The position numbers and the translations under genes are program-made. The notes beneath the pieces are model-generated. The model saw only the letters and a list, made by a program, of their open reading frames with translations, was not told the DNA's origin and searched no databases. Below, piece by piece: positions 9,167 through 19,026 of a stretch of DNA of 64,000 nt (positions within the stretch are counted from its first letter, which is position 1; every line of letters starts with the position of its first letter). Source of the stretch: Variovorax paradoxus (lineage in GTDB: Bacteria > Pseudomonadota > Gammaproteobacteria > Burkholderiales > Burkholderiaceae_C); assembly GCF_018614875.1 (NCBI RefSeq), contig NZ_JAGGNW010000011.1, positions 806,001-870,000 of the forward strand, written 5' to 3'.

Positions 9167-10018
9167 GTGTCCGACCGCTCTGCCGTACTGCCCCAATACC
9201 TGTTTCCCAAGCAGGCCCTGACGAACTTCGCCGGCTGGGTCGCGGGCAAGGAACGCGGCGCCGTCACGACATGGATCATCCGGCGCTTCGTTGCCAAGTA
9301 CGGCGTCGACATGGGCGAAGCGCTCGAATCCGACATCAATTACTACAAGAGCTTCAACCAGTTCTTCACGCGCGCGCTCAAGCCCGGCGTGCGGCCGCTC
9401 GCGCAGGCCGATCTGGTGTGCCCGGTCGACGGCGCGATCAGCCAGTTCGGCGCCATCGAGGGCGACCAGATCTTCCAGGCCAAGGGCCACAACTACACCA
9501 CCACCGCCTTGGTCGGCGGCGACGCGGTGCTCGCGGCGCGCTTTGCGCACGGCAGCTTCGCAACGCTGTACCTGAGCCCGAAGGACTACCACCGCATCCA
9601 CATGCCCTGCGACGGGCGCCTTCTGCGCATGATCCATGTGCCCGGCGAACTGTTCTCGGTCAATCCGGTCACGGCGCGCGGCGTGCCCGGCCTGTTCGCG
9701 CGCAACGAGCGCGTGGTGTGCGTCTTCGAATCGGCGCATGGGCCCTTCGCGCTGGTGCTGGTCGGGGCCACCATCGTCGGCAGCATGGCCACCGTGTGGC
9801 ACGGCGTGGTCAATCCGCCGCGCGGCGGCGAGCTGCGCGAATGGCATTACGCCGATCAGCAGATCGTGCTCCGGCAAGGCGAGGAGATGGGCCGTTTCTT
9901 GCTCGGCTCCACGGTCGTCATGCTGTTCCCGGCGCCCGCGCTGGCCTTCAACCCCGACTGGTCACCCACGCGTGCGGTCCGGTTGGGCGAAGCCATGGCA
10001 AGTTTCGTTAATTTGTGA
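9167..10018 (+). CDS. psd: Phosphatidylserine decarboxylase proenzyme
   Basis: This 283-residue protein makes phosphatidylethanolamine from phosphatidylserine at the inner membrane. It has the family segments SFNQFFTRALKPGVRP, CPVDGAISQFG and SPKDYHRIHMPCDG. The self-processing site LGST is at residues 246-249, with Ser248 becoming the pyruvoyl group that marks the new alpha chain. Translation starts at a GTG at 9167; no earlier in-frame start gives a conserved N-terminus. A short GCTA/TAGC inverted repeat lies just downstream. Confidence 0.95.
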   Translation: MSDRSAVLPQYLFPKQALTNFAGWVAGKERGAVTTWIIRRFVAKYGVDMGEALESDINYYKSFNQFFTRALKPGVRPLAQADLVCPVDGAISQFGAIEGDQIFQAKGHNYTTTALVGGDAVLAARFAHGSFATLYLSPKDYHRIHMPCDGRLLRMIHVPGELFSVNPVTARGVPGLFARNERVVCVFESAHGPFALVLVGATIVGSMATVWHGVVNPPRGGELREWHYADQQIVLRQGEEMGRFLLGSTVVMLFPAPALAFNPDWSPTRAVRLGEAMASFVNL

Positions 10019-10056
10019 GGCTTTGTCTCACGGCCCGCATGCAGCATGCACTCGTA

Positions 10057-10073
10057 GCTATAAAACTAGTAGC
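10057..10073. repeat. Short GCTACTA/ATAGC inverted repeat
   Basis: A 17-bp AT-rich element with GCTA and TAGC arms follows psd. On the minus strand it reads GCTACTA-N5-ATAGC, the same pattern as a second copy at 52141-52157. Such elements are common at gene ends in Comamonadaceae as far as I recall, and may act as weak terminators or RNA-end structures. Confidence 0.5.
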
Positions 10074-10130
10074 ATCGTGATCCTTGCGCTATAGTCGCCG
10101 GCCACGCCCAGCCCCGAGGAGATGATGTCG

Positions 10131-10547
10131 ATGAGTACCAAGGAAAACGCAGCCGTCAGCCAGCTGCTTGCACTTCTCGAGGCCCGCTACGCACTTCGTG
10201 TGCTCTGGGCGCTGCGCGACGGCCATGCCCAGACATTCCGGCTGCTGCAGGACAGCGTCGGCAGCATCACTCCCAACACGCTCAATACCCGCATCAAGGA
10301 GTTGCGCGAAGCCGGCCTCGTCAGCCATGGCGGCGATGGCTACAGCCTCACGGTGAGCGGGCAAGACCTTCTCAAGCGGCTTTCCGATCTGCAGGCCTTC
10401 GCGGGCAAATGGCAGCTGGGCCAGGTCAAGAAGGCCGCGGCACCCGCAGCGCCCACGCCTTCTTCCGCGGCCGCACCGCCCTCGCCCTCTCCTCCGGCTC
10501 CGCCCTCGCCGTCCTCCTCTGTCCCACCTGTTGACACCGGCAATTGA
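10131..10547 (+). CDS. Small winged-helix regulator, HxlR/PadR-like
   Basis: A 138-residue protein. Residues about 10-85 form a winged helix resembling HxlR regulators: LEARYALRVLWALRDG, ITPNTLNTRIKELREAGLVS and YSLTVSGQDLLKRL. The last 45 residues are almost entirely Ala, Pro and Ser, an unstructured tail. Three in-frame ATGs (10122, 10125, 10131) compete; GAGGAG at 10116-10121 fits the third best, with a nine-base spacer. The target is unknown. The Cys expected near the start of many redox-sensing HxlR proteins is absent. Confidence 0.8.
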   Translation: MSTKENAAVSQLLALLEARYALRVLWALRDGHAQTFRLLQDSVGSITPNTLNTRIKELREAGLVSHGGDGYSLTVSGQDLLKRLSDLQAFAGKWQLGQVKKAAAPAAPTPSSAAAPPSPSPPAPPSPSSSVPPVDTGN

Positions 10548-10651
10548 GCAGGTCGGCCAGCCGGTCCCGAGCGGTCGGTAAACTCCGCGCCTTCGGTCTG
10601 CTTATCCATTCACCCTCCATCCCATCCCATTTGACGCAAGGAGCGTTCAAC

Positions 10652-11002
10652 ATGCCTACCACTCCCTCCGGCCTGCAATACGAAGACACCACCGTGGGCG
10701 ACGGCGCAGAAGCCAAGGCCGGCCAGCACGTGCACGTGCACTACACCGGCTGGCTCTACAACGACGGCGTGCAAGGCGCCAAGTTCGACTCGAGCCGCGA
10801 CCGCAACGACCCGTTCGCGTTCTCGCTGGGCGCTGGCCAGGTCATCAAGGGCTGGGACGAAGGCGTTGCCGGCATGAAGATCGGCGGCAAGCGCACGCTG
10901 ATCATTCCCGCTTCGCTGGGCTACGGCGCACGCGGCGCAGGCGGCGTGATTCCCCCGAACGCCACCCTCAAGTTCGACGTCGAGCTGCTCGACGCGCACT
11001 GA
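10652..11002 (+). CDS. FKBP-type peptidyl-prolyl cis-trans isomerase
   Basis: A single-domain FKBP of 116 residues without a signal peptide, so cytosolic. The hallmark segments are HVHYTGWLYNDG, KFDSSRDRNDPFAFSLGAG, VIKGWDEGVAGMKIGGKR and IPASLGYGARGAGGVIPPNA. It catalyses prolyl isomerisation in folding proteins. AAGGAG lies eight bases before the ATG. It is followed by a strong terminator and then the heat-shock cluster, a setting that fits a folding helper though it is a separate transcription unit. Confidence 0.95.
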   Translation: MPTTPSGLQYEDTTVGDGAEAKAGQHVHVHYTGWLYNDGVQGAKFDSSRDRNDPFAFSLGAGQVIKGWDEGVAGMKIGGKRTLIIPASLGYGARGAGGVIPPNATLKFDVELLDAH

Positions 11003-11028
11003 TCGCGCCCAAGCCAGGACTTGGCGCG

Positions 11029-11052
11029 GAGGCCCGATTGCGGGCCTTTTTC
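11029..11052 (+). terminator. Rho-independent terminator after the FKBP gene
   Basis: GGCCCG-ATTG-CGGGCC (11031-11046) makes a six-base-pair GC stem with a four-base loop and is followed directly by five T residues. It closes the FKBP transcript ahead of the grpE promoter. Confidence 0.85.
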
Positions 11053-11086
11053 ATGCTCTCGCGGCCCCTTTTGCCGCATTTTTTCG

Positions 11087-11114
11087 CTTGAAATGCTTCG
11101 AGCCAACCCCAAGT
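11087..11114 (+). promoter_or_regulatory. Sigma-32 (RpoH) promoter for grpE
   Basis: CTTGAAA at 11087-11093 matches the heat-shock -35 box exactly. CCCCAAGT at 11107-11114 matches the -10 consensus CCCCATNT except at one position. The spacer is 13 bases. It lies about 45 bases upstream of grpE. Confidence 0.8.
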
Positions 11115-11160
11115 GGCTGGCTATCGTTTGTTTTCCGGCCTCGTGCCGGTTCTTTGAAAA

Positions 11161-11736
11161 ATGTCTGACCCGCAACAATCCGCACAGAATTCGCAAATGC
11201 TGCAAGGCGAGCCCAGCCCCGAAGAACTGGAAGCCGCACAGGCTGCCAACGAAGCCGAGGCGCAAGATGCGCTGGCCGCGGCTCAGGGCGAACTCGCTGC
11301 CCTGCAGGCCAAGAACGCCGAGCTGGCCGACCAGTACCTGCGCGCCCAGGCCGACGTCCAGAACGCACGCCGCCGCGCCGACGATGAAATCACCAAGGCG
11401 CGCAAGTTCGCGGTCGAGGCCTTTGCCGAAAGCCTGCTTCCGGTGACCGACAGCCTCGAAGCCGGCCTGGCCATCACGGATGCCACGCCGGAACAGATCC
11501 GCGAAGGCGCCGAAGCCACGCTGCGCCAGCTCAGGAGCGCGCTCGAACGCAACAAGGTGATCGAGGTGGCCCCCGCGCCCGGTGCCAAGTTCGATCCGCA
11601 CCAGCACCAGGCCATCTCGGTGGTGCCCGCTCCCGACCAGGAACCCAACACCGTGGTGAGCGTGCTCCAGAAGGGCTACACCATCAACGAGCGCGTGCTG
11701 CGCCCGGCGCTGGTCACGGTCAGCGCGCCGAAGTGA
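11161..11736 (+). CDS. grpE: Nucleotide exchange factor GrpE
   Basis: A 191-residue DnaK co-chaperone that releases ADP from DnaK. The N-terminal third is a long acidic, Ala/Glu-rich coiled coil. The family signature follows: [38 protein letters not shown], and the beta-domain segment [12 protein letters not shown] with [23 protein letters not shown]. The ATG has no strong ribosome-binding site. It leads the cluster grpE-dnaK-dnaJ and has a heat-shock promoter in front. Confidence 0.97.
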   Translation: MSDPQQSAQNSQMLQGEPSPEELEAAQAANEAEAQDALAAAQGELAALQAKNAELADQYLRAQADVQNARRRADDEITKARKFAVEAFAESLLPVTDSLEAGLAITDATPEQIREGAEATLRQLRSALERNKVIEVAPAPGAKFDPHQHQAISVVPAPDQEPNTVVSVLQKGYTINERVLRPALVTVSAPK

Positions 11737-11781
11737 TCGGCGCGATCCACACGATTCCCACAGGAAATCCCCGCTTCATAC

Positions 11782-11809
11782 CTTGAATCGCGCCGGGTTA
11801 TCCACAAGT
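11782..11809 (+). promoter_or_regulatory. Probable second sigma-32 promoter, for dnaK
   Basis: CTTGAAT at 11782-11788 and CCACAAGT at 11802-11809 are separated by 13 bases, the same spacing as the grpE promoter, and the -10 shares the CAAGT ending. It is a weaker match to consensus and lies 40 bases before dnaK. Confidence 0.55.
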
Positions 11810-11848
11810 TCATAACAACATATTTTTCAGGCTTTCAGGAGTAAGAAC

Positions 11849-13786
<1,938 letters not shown>

Positions 13787-13805
13787 TCCTCAGTCCCTCG
13801 AACAA

Positions 13806-13840
13806 GGCTGGATCACCTGAGCGGGTGGTCCAGCCTTTCT
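13806..13840 (+). terminator. Strong terminator between dnaK and dnaJ
   Basis: GGCTGGATCACC (13806-13817) pairs with GGTGGTCCAGCC (13824-13835), a 12-bp stem with one G-U pair and a six-base loop, followed by TTTCT. It should reduce read-through from dnaK into dnaJ. Confidence 0.85.
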
Positions 13841-13883
13841 CGCTTCAAGTTACGGCTTCCCGCCTGCCCCGACCGAACCAGCC

Positions 13884-15020
13884 ATGGCCACAAAACGCGA
13901 CTATTACGAAACCCTCGGCGTTCCCAAGAACGCGAGCGAGGAGGAAATCAAGAAGGCTTATCGCAAGCTTGCGATGAAGCACCACCCGGACCGCAACCAC
14001 GGCGACACCAGCAAGGACGCCGAGAGCAAGTTCAAGGAGGTCAAGGAAGCCTACGAAATGCTGTCCGACGGCCAGAAGCGCGCGGCCTACGACCAGTACG
14101 GCCACGCCGGCGTCGACCCCAACATGCGCGGCGGCCCCGGTGCCGAGGGCTTCGGCGGCTTTGCGGAGGCCTTCGGCGACATCTTCGGCGACGTGTTCGG
14201 CGGCGCGCGCGGGCGCACCAGCGGCGGACGCCAGGTGTTCCGCGGCAGCGACCTGAGCTATGCGATGGAAGTCACGCTGGAAGAAGCGGCCGAAGGCAAG
14301 GAAGCGCAGATCCGCATCCCGAGCTGGGACGACTGCGGCACCTGCAAGGGCACCGGCGCCAAGCCCGGCACCAAGCCCATCACCTGCACCACCTGCCACG
14401 GCGCCGGGGCCGTGCAGATGCGCCAGGGCTTCTTCAGCGTGCAGCAGACCTGCCCCACCTGCCACGGCAGCGGCAAGATCATTCCCGAGCCCTGCACCGT
14501 GTGCCATGGCCAGGGCAGGATCAAGAACAACAAGACGCTCGAGGTCAAGATCCCGGCCGGCATCGACGACGGCATGCGCATCCGCAGCACCGGCAACGGC
14601 GAACCGGGCACCAATGGCGGGCCGCCTGGTGACCTCTACATCGAGATCCGCCTCAAGAAGCACGAGCTGTTCGAACGCGACGGCGACGACCTGCATTGCG
14701 TGGTGCCCGTCAGCATGACCACCGCGGCGCTGGGTGGCGAGATCAGCGTGCCCACGCTCAAGGGCGCCGCGGCCATCGACATTCCCGACGGCACGCAAAG
14801 CGGCAAGCAGTTCCGCCTGCGCGGCAAGGGCATTAAGGGCGTGCGCTCGAGCTATCCGGGCGATCTGTACTGCCACGTGCGCGTCGAAACCCCGGTCAAG
14901 CTCACCGAGCACCAGCGCAAGCTGCTGAAGGATCTCGACGAATCGCTCAAGAAGGGCGGCGACAAGCACAGCCCGACCGACAAGGGCTGGCTCGACAAGG
15001 CCAAGGAATTCTTCAGCTGA
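13884..15020 (+). CDS. dnaJ: Molecular chaperone DnaJ (Hsp40)
   Basis: A type I Hsp40 of 378 residues. The J domain (1-70) has the HPD triad in KHHPDRN and stimulates DnaK ATPase. A Gly/Phe-rich region follows. The zinc domain has four CxxCxGxG repeats ([32 protein letters not shown]). The C-terminal peptide-binding domains include [20 protein letters not shown]. It is separated from dnaK by a terminator; I saw no convincing own promoter in the 97-base gap, so expression may come from partial read-through. Confidence 0.99.
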   Translation: MATKRDYYETLGVPKNASEEEIKKAYRKLAMKHHPDRNHGDTSKDAESKFKEVKEAYEMLSDGQKRAAYDQYGHAGVDPNMRGGPGAEGFGGFAEAFGDIFGDVFGGARGRTSGGRQVFRGSDLSYAMEVTLEEAAEGKEAQIRIPSWDDCGTCKGTGAKPGTKPITCTTCHGAGAVQMRQGFFSVQQTCPTCHGSGKIIPEPCTVCHGQGRIKNNKTLEVKIPAGIDDGMRIRSTGNGEPGTNGGPPGDLYIEIRLKKHELFERDGDDLHCVVPVSMTTAALGGEISVPTLKGAAAIDIPDGTQSGKQFRLRGKGIKGVRSSYPGDLYCHVRVETPVKLTEHQRKLLKDLDESLKKGGDKHSPTDKGWLDKAKEFFS

Positions 15021-15547
15021 AGAAGAAGACCTGCATGAAGCTCGGTGCACTTCGCGGCGCCTTGCTTCGCTCCTCGCCCGGAGCCATCCACAGGCCCGGC
15101 GCTGACGATTTCCCTGTCTTTTCAAGCAGTTAGAGGCTCGGCACGACCTCGCTTCGACGCTGCCGTGCGCCACGCACGCGAACGGTGCCTGCCGACCTCG
15201 TTCGGTGCCGCGCACCATGACGGCCCCCTCCTCGGAACCGCGCCGACCGAACTCTGGCGCGCTTTCCCACGCCCATATGCGCGACACGCTCATCAAAAGA
15301 TGGCGCGCAGATTGCTTTTATATATTTTTCGACTGAGCAATAAACCTAAACACGACCCGGCGCGTTATTGTGATGTAACCGCTTTGAGCCGCCGGGGGCT
15401 CATTAGGAGGTGCTGTCGCCGGAAAGATGCAATGACTGCATAGGCCGATCGCCATAGGTATTTTCACTGGGCGGAAGGGTGGCGCTGAGTTCGATTGCCG
15501 AACCCTGAAATTTAGCTGGAATTGCCAAATGGTGCGGGTTTTTCTCA
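15021..15547. other. Non-coding interval after dnaJ, upstream part
   Basis: About 530 bases without a convincing gene. The part from about 15290 is visibly richer in A and T than the neighbouring genes. Reading frames that are open here have no ribosome-binding site or family resemblance. I found no clear terminator for dnaJ, tRNA or known RNA motif. The remainder of the gap, to 15744, holds the sigma-E-like promoter and leader described separately. Confidence 0.5.
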
Positions 15548-15576
15548 GGAACTTTACTCGGCAACGTGGTTCTGAT
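15548..15576 (+). promoter_or_regulatory. Sigma-E (RpoE)-like promoter upstream of prkA
   Basis: GGAACTT at 15548-15554, a 16-base spacer, then TCTGAT at 15571-15576. This matches the extracytoplasmic-stress sigma-E consensus (GGAACTT, 16-17 bases, TCTGA) and would start transcription about 160 bases before prkA. It is a pattern match only. Confidence 0.5.
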
Positions 15577-15647
15577 TTAACAAAGAATTTTTCGGGTGCA
15601 CTCTTTGCTTTATGCTGGTTGTGCAGACGGAGATTAAGGGAGTTTCG

Positions 15648-15731
15648 ATGGCTTGCAGCATGGGCGGCACACCTTTAAAAAAGTTGCGACGCATTGCTGC
15701 AGGCTCCGGGTCAATAAACCCGCAGACCTGA
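15648..15731 (+). CDS. Possible 27-residue leader peptide ahead of prkA
   Basis: A short reading frame, MACSMGGTPLKK and onward to INPQT, has a very good ribosome-binding site (AAGGGAG at 15636-15642, five-base spacer). Its TGA (15729-15731) lies immediately before the prkA ribosome-binding site GGAGG (15733-15737), which would couple its translation to prkA. A small hairpin (CGGGT with ACCCG) falls near its end. It is basic and matches nothing I know; it may be a fortuitous frame. Confidence 0.3.
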   Translation: MACSMGGTPLKKLRRIAAGSGSINPQT

Positions 15732-15744
15732 TGGAGGCGTGACC

Positions 15745-17667
15745 ATGGATGTGATCAGCAACTTTGCCGCCCGCTACGAGCGCACCCGCGAGGAGGTCCT
15801 GTCGCTGCAGGACTTCCTGGATATCTGCAAGCGCGATCCCACAGCGTATGCGACCGCGTCCGAGCGGATGCTCAAGGCCATCGGCGAACCCGAGCTGGTC
15901 GACACACGCAACGATTCCCGCCTGTCGCGGATCTTCGCCAACAAGGTGATCAAGATCTACCCGGCGTTCAAGGAGTTCTACGGCATGGAGGACGCCATCG
16001 AGCAGGTGGTGTCGTACTTCCGGCATGCCGCGCAGGGCCTCGAGGAAAGGAAGCAGATCCTCTATCTGCTCGGGCCCGTCGGCGGTGGCAAGAGTTCGAT
16101 CGCCGAGCGCCTGAAGCAGCTCATGGAGCACGTGCCCTTCTATGCCATCCAGGGTTCGCCCGTCAACGAGACGCCGCTGGGCCTCTTCGATGCCGCCGAG
16201 GACGGCGAAATCCTCGAAAGGGAATACGGCATCCCGCGGCGCTACCTGAACCGCATCCTCTCGCCCTGGGCCGTCAAGCGGCTCGAAGAGTACGGCGGCG
16301 ACATCCGCCAGTTCAAGGTGGTGAAGCGCTACCCCTCGGTGCTGCGGCAGATCGCCGTGGCCAAGACCGAGCCGGGCGACGAGAACAACCAGGACATTTC
16401 CTCGCTGGTCGGCAAGATCGACATCCGCAAGCTCGAGACCTACGCCCAGGACGACCCCGACGCCTACGCATATTCGGGTGGCCTCTGCCTGGCCAACCAG
16501 GGCCTGCTGGAGTTCGTGGAAATGTTCAAGGCACCCATCAAGGTGCTGCATCCGCTGCTCACGGCCACGCAGGAAAGCAACTTCAAGGGTACCGAGGGCT
16601 TCGGCGCCATTCCGTTCGACGGCATCGTGCTGGCGCACAGCAACGAGAGCGAATGGAAGGCCTTCCGCAACAACAAGAACAACGAGGCTTTCCTCGACCG
16701 GATCTACATCGTCAAGGTGCCCTACTGCCTGCGCGCCTCGGAAGAAATCAAGATCTACGAGAAGCTGGTGCGCAACTCGTCGCTCGCCAAGGCGCCCTGC
16801 GCCCCGGGAACGCTGCGCATGATGGCTCAGCTCTCGGTGCTCACGCGCCTGAAGGAACCCGAGAACTCCAGCATCTACAGCAAGATGCAGGTCTACGACG
16901 GCGAGAACCTCAAGGACACCGACCCCAAGGCCAAGTCGATCCAGGAATACCGCGACTACGCCGGTGTCGACGAAGGCATGAGCGGCGTCTCGACCCGCTT
17001 CGCCTTCAAGATCATCTCGAAGGTGTTCAACTTCGACAGCTCGGAGGTGGCGGCCAACCCCGTGCACCTGATGTATGTGCTCGAGCAGCAGATCGAGCGC
17101 GAGCAGTTTCCGGCGGAAACCGAGCAGAAGTACATCAGCTACATCAAGGAGCTGCTGGCACCGCGCTATGCCGAGTTCATCGGCAAGGAAATCCAGACCG
17201 CCTACCTCGAGAGCTACAGCGAGTACGGCCAGAACATCTTCGATCGCTACGTCACCTACGCCGACTACTGGATCCAGGACCAGGAGTTCCGCGACGTGGA
17301 CACCGGCGAGGTGTTCGACCGCGCATCGCTCAATGCCGAACTCGAGAAGATCGAGCGGCCCGCGGGAATCGGCAATCCGAAGGACTTCCGCAACGAGATC
17401 GTCAACTTCGTGCTGCGCGCGCGTGCCGGCAATGCCGGGCGAAACCCCGCCTGGACGAGCTACGAAAAACTGCGCGCCGTCATCGAGAAGAAGATGTTCT
17501 CCAACACCGAGGAACTCCTGCCGGTGATCAGCTTCAACACCAAGAGCAGCGCCGACGAGCAGAAGAAGCACGAAGACTTCGTGACCCGCATGGTCGAGAA
17601 AGGCTATACGGCCAAGCAGGTTCGCCTGCTCTGCGAGTGGTACCTGCGGGTACGCAAGAGTTCATAG
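15745..17667 (+). CDS. prkA: PrkA family serine protein kinase
   Basis: A 640-residue protein of the PrkA/YeaG family: an AAA+-like N-terminal domain with Walker A GPVGGGKSS near residues 110-118, then the C-terminal PrkA domain. Other conserved segments are FYAIQGSPVNETPLGLF, EDGEILEREYGIPRRYL and SNESEWKAFRNNKNNEAFLD. The ATG at 15745 has GGAGG seven bases upstream; the GTG at 15739 is too close. Homologues act in nitrogen-starvation and stationary-phase stress responses together with YeaH and SpoVR, which follow here. Confidence 0.95.
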   Translation: MDVISNFAARYERTREEVLSLQDFLDICKRDPTAYATASERMLKAIGEPELVDTRNDSRLSRIFANKVIKIYPAFKEFYGMEDAIEQVVSYFRHAAQGLEERKQILYLLGPVGGGKSSIAERLKQLMEHVPFYAIQGSPVNETPLGLFDAAEDGEILEREYGIPRRYLNRILSPWAVKRLEEYGGDIRQFKVVKRYPSVLRQIAVAKTEPGDENNQDISSLVGKIDIRKLETYAQDDPDAYAYSGGLCLANQGLLEFVEMFKAPIKVLHPLLTATQESNFKGTEGFGAIPFDGIVLAHSNESEWKAFRNNKNNEAFLDRIYIVKVPYCLRASEEIKIYEKLVRNSSLAKAPCAPGTLRMMAQLSVLTRLKEPENSSIYSKMQVYDGENLKDTDPKAKSIQEYRDYAGVDEGMSGVSTRFAFKIISKVFNFDSSEVAANPVHLMYVLEQQIEREQFPAETEQKYISYIKELLAPRYAEFIGKEIQTAYLESYSEYGQNIFDRYVTYADYWIQDQEFRDVDTGEVFDRASLNAELEKIERPAGIGNPKDFRNEIVNFVLRARAGNAGRNPAWTSYEKLRAVIEKKMFSNTEELLPVISFNTKSSADEQKKHEDFVTRMVEKGYTAKQVRLLCEWYLRVRKSS

Positions 17668-17687
17668 CGACAGTTCACAGCGGCGAG

Positions 17688-17714
17688 GCAAAAAAGGCTT
17701 CGCCCCCTTTTTGC
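17688..17714 (+). promoter_or_regulatory. Hairpin between prkA and yeaH
   Basis: GCAAAAAAGG (17688-17697) can pair with CCCTTTTTGC (17705-17714) across a seven-base loop, with one mismatch. It sits directly before the yeaH ribosome-binding site AAGGAG (17715-17720). It could be a partial terminator, a processing site or a translation control element setting the prkA:yeaH ratio. Confidence 0.5.
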
Positions 17715-17733
17715 AAGGAGCTTTGACACCATC

Positions 17734-19026
17734 GTGGCCATCCTGCAGCAGATCATCGACCGCCGGCTCTCGGGCAAGAACAAGTCCATTGGCAATCGGG
17801 AACGCTTCCTCAGGCGATACCGCGGACAGATCCAGGAGGCCGTGCGGCGCGCGGTCAGCGGGCGCAACATCCGCGAGCTGGAGCAAGGCGAAGATGTCAC
17901 CCTGCCGCGCCACGACGTGTCCGAGCCCGTCTTCGGCCATGCGCGCGGCGGCGACCGCGAGTACGTGCACCCGGGCAACCAGGAATACCTGAAGGGCGAC
18001 CGCATCGCGCGTCCGGAGGGACAGGCCGGCCGCGGTTCGGGAAGCGGCGAGGCCGGAGACAGTGGTGAAGGCGAGGACGACTTCGTGTTCCGCCTCACGC
18101 GCGACGAGTTCATGCGCGTGTTCTTCGACGACCTGGCGCTGCCGCACCTCATCCGCACCCAGATCGCCGAAGTGCCCGAGTGGAAGACCCACCGCGCCGG
18201 CTTCACCAGCGACGGCTCGCCCAACAACCTGCATGTGGTGCGCTCGATGCGCGGCGCCCTCGCCCGCCGCATCGCGCTGGGCGGTGAACCGCGCAAGGAA
18301 CTGAAACGCCTCGAAGCGCACCTGCTGCGCCTGAAGGCGCATCCACAGGCGACTCAGACCCTGATCAAGAACGAGATCCGCGAGACCGAAGAGCGGATCG
18401 CCGAGATGCGCCGCACCATGCGGCATGTGCCCTACATCGACCCCATCGACCTGCGCTACCGCAACCGTGTCAAAACCCCGGTGCCCAGCGCCAAGGCCGT
18501 GATGTTCTGCCTCATGGACGTGTCGGGATCGATGGACGAAGCGCGCAAGGACATGGCCAAGCGCTTCTTCATGCTGCTCTACATGTTCCTCACGCGCCAC
18601 TACGAAACCATCGACCTGGTTTTCCTGCGCCATCACACGCAGGCGCAGGAAGTCACCGAGGAAGAGTTCTTCCATGCCACCGAAACGGGCGGCACCGTGG
18701 TTTCGAGCGCATTGGTGCTGATGGATGAAATCATCAAGGCGCGCTACCCGAGCGGCGAATGGAACGTCTACGGCGCGCAGGCGAGCGACGGCGACAACTG
18801 GCACCAGGACAGCGGACGCTGCCGCGAGCTGCTGGTCGATCACATCCTTCCGGTGGTGCGCTACTACGCCTATGTGCAGGTGGCGGAAACCGAGCAGAAC
18901 CTGTGGCAGGAATACGCGCAGCTCGAAGGCATGGAGCCCAACTTCGCGATGCGCAAGGTGTCGGACGCACGGGACATCTATCCCGTCTTCCGCGACCTCT
19001 TCAAGAAGGAGGGAGTGCCCGCATGA
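17734..19026 (+). CDS. yeaH: YeaH/YhbH family protein (DUF444)
   Basis: A 430-residue DUF444 protein. The N-terminal signature DRRLSGKNKSIGNRERFLRR is followed by a charged, low-complexity linker. A von Willebrand A-like domain carries the MIDAS motif DVSGS in CLMDVSGSMDEARKDMAKR. Its function is unknown, but it is nearly always next to prkA and spoVR. It starts at GTG 17734; the spacer from AAGGAG is rather long (13 bases). Its stop overlaps the next start by four bases. Confidence 0.93.
   Translation: MAILQQIIDRRLSGKNKSIGNRERFLRRYRGQIQEAVRRAVSGRNIRELEQGEDVTLPRHDVSEPVFGHARGGDREYVHPGNQEYLKGDRIARPEGQAGRGSGSGEAGDSGEGEDDFVFRLTRDEFMRVFFDDLALPHLIRTQIAEVPEWKTHRAGFTSDGSPNNLHVVRSMRGALARRIALGGEPRKELKRLEAHLLRLKAHPQATQTLIKNEIRETEERIAEMRRTMRHVPYIDPIDLRYRNRVKTPVPSAKAVMFCLMDVSGSMDEARKDMAKRFFMLLYMFLTRHYETIDLVFLRHHTQAQEVTEEEFFHATETGGTVVSSALVLMDEIIKARYPSGEWNVYGAQASDGDNWHQDSGRCRELLVDHILPVVRYYAYVQVAETEQNLWQEYAQLEGMEPNFAMRKVSDARDIYPVFRDLFKKEGVPA

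Noticed and set aside
13844-13875. CTTCAAG and a CCCC-rich stretch before dnaJ as a third heat-shock promoter
   Set aside because: The -35 has a mismatch and the spacing is about 17 bases; not convincing next to the two good matches.
15045-15443. A 132-codon plus-strand frame after dnaJ
   Set aside because: No ribosome-binding site, atypical Arg/Pro/Ser-rich composition and it spans the AT-rich non-coding part.
15487-15506. A TGGC...TTGC pair resembling a sigma-54 promoter upstream of prkA
   Set aside because: The spacing between the GG and GC elements is too long for sigma-54.
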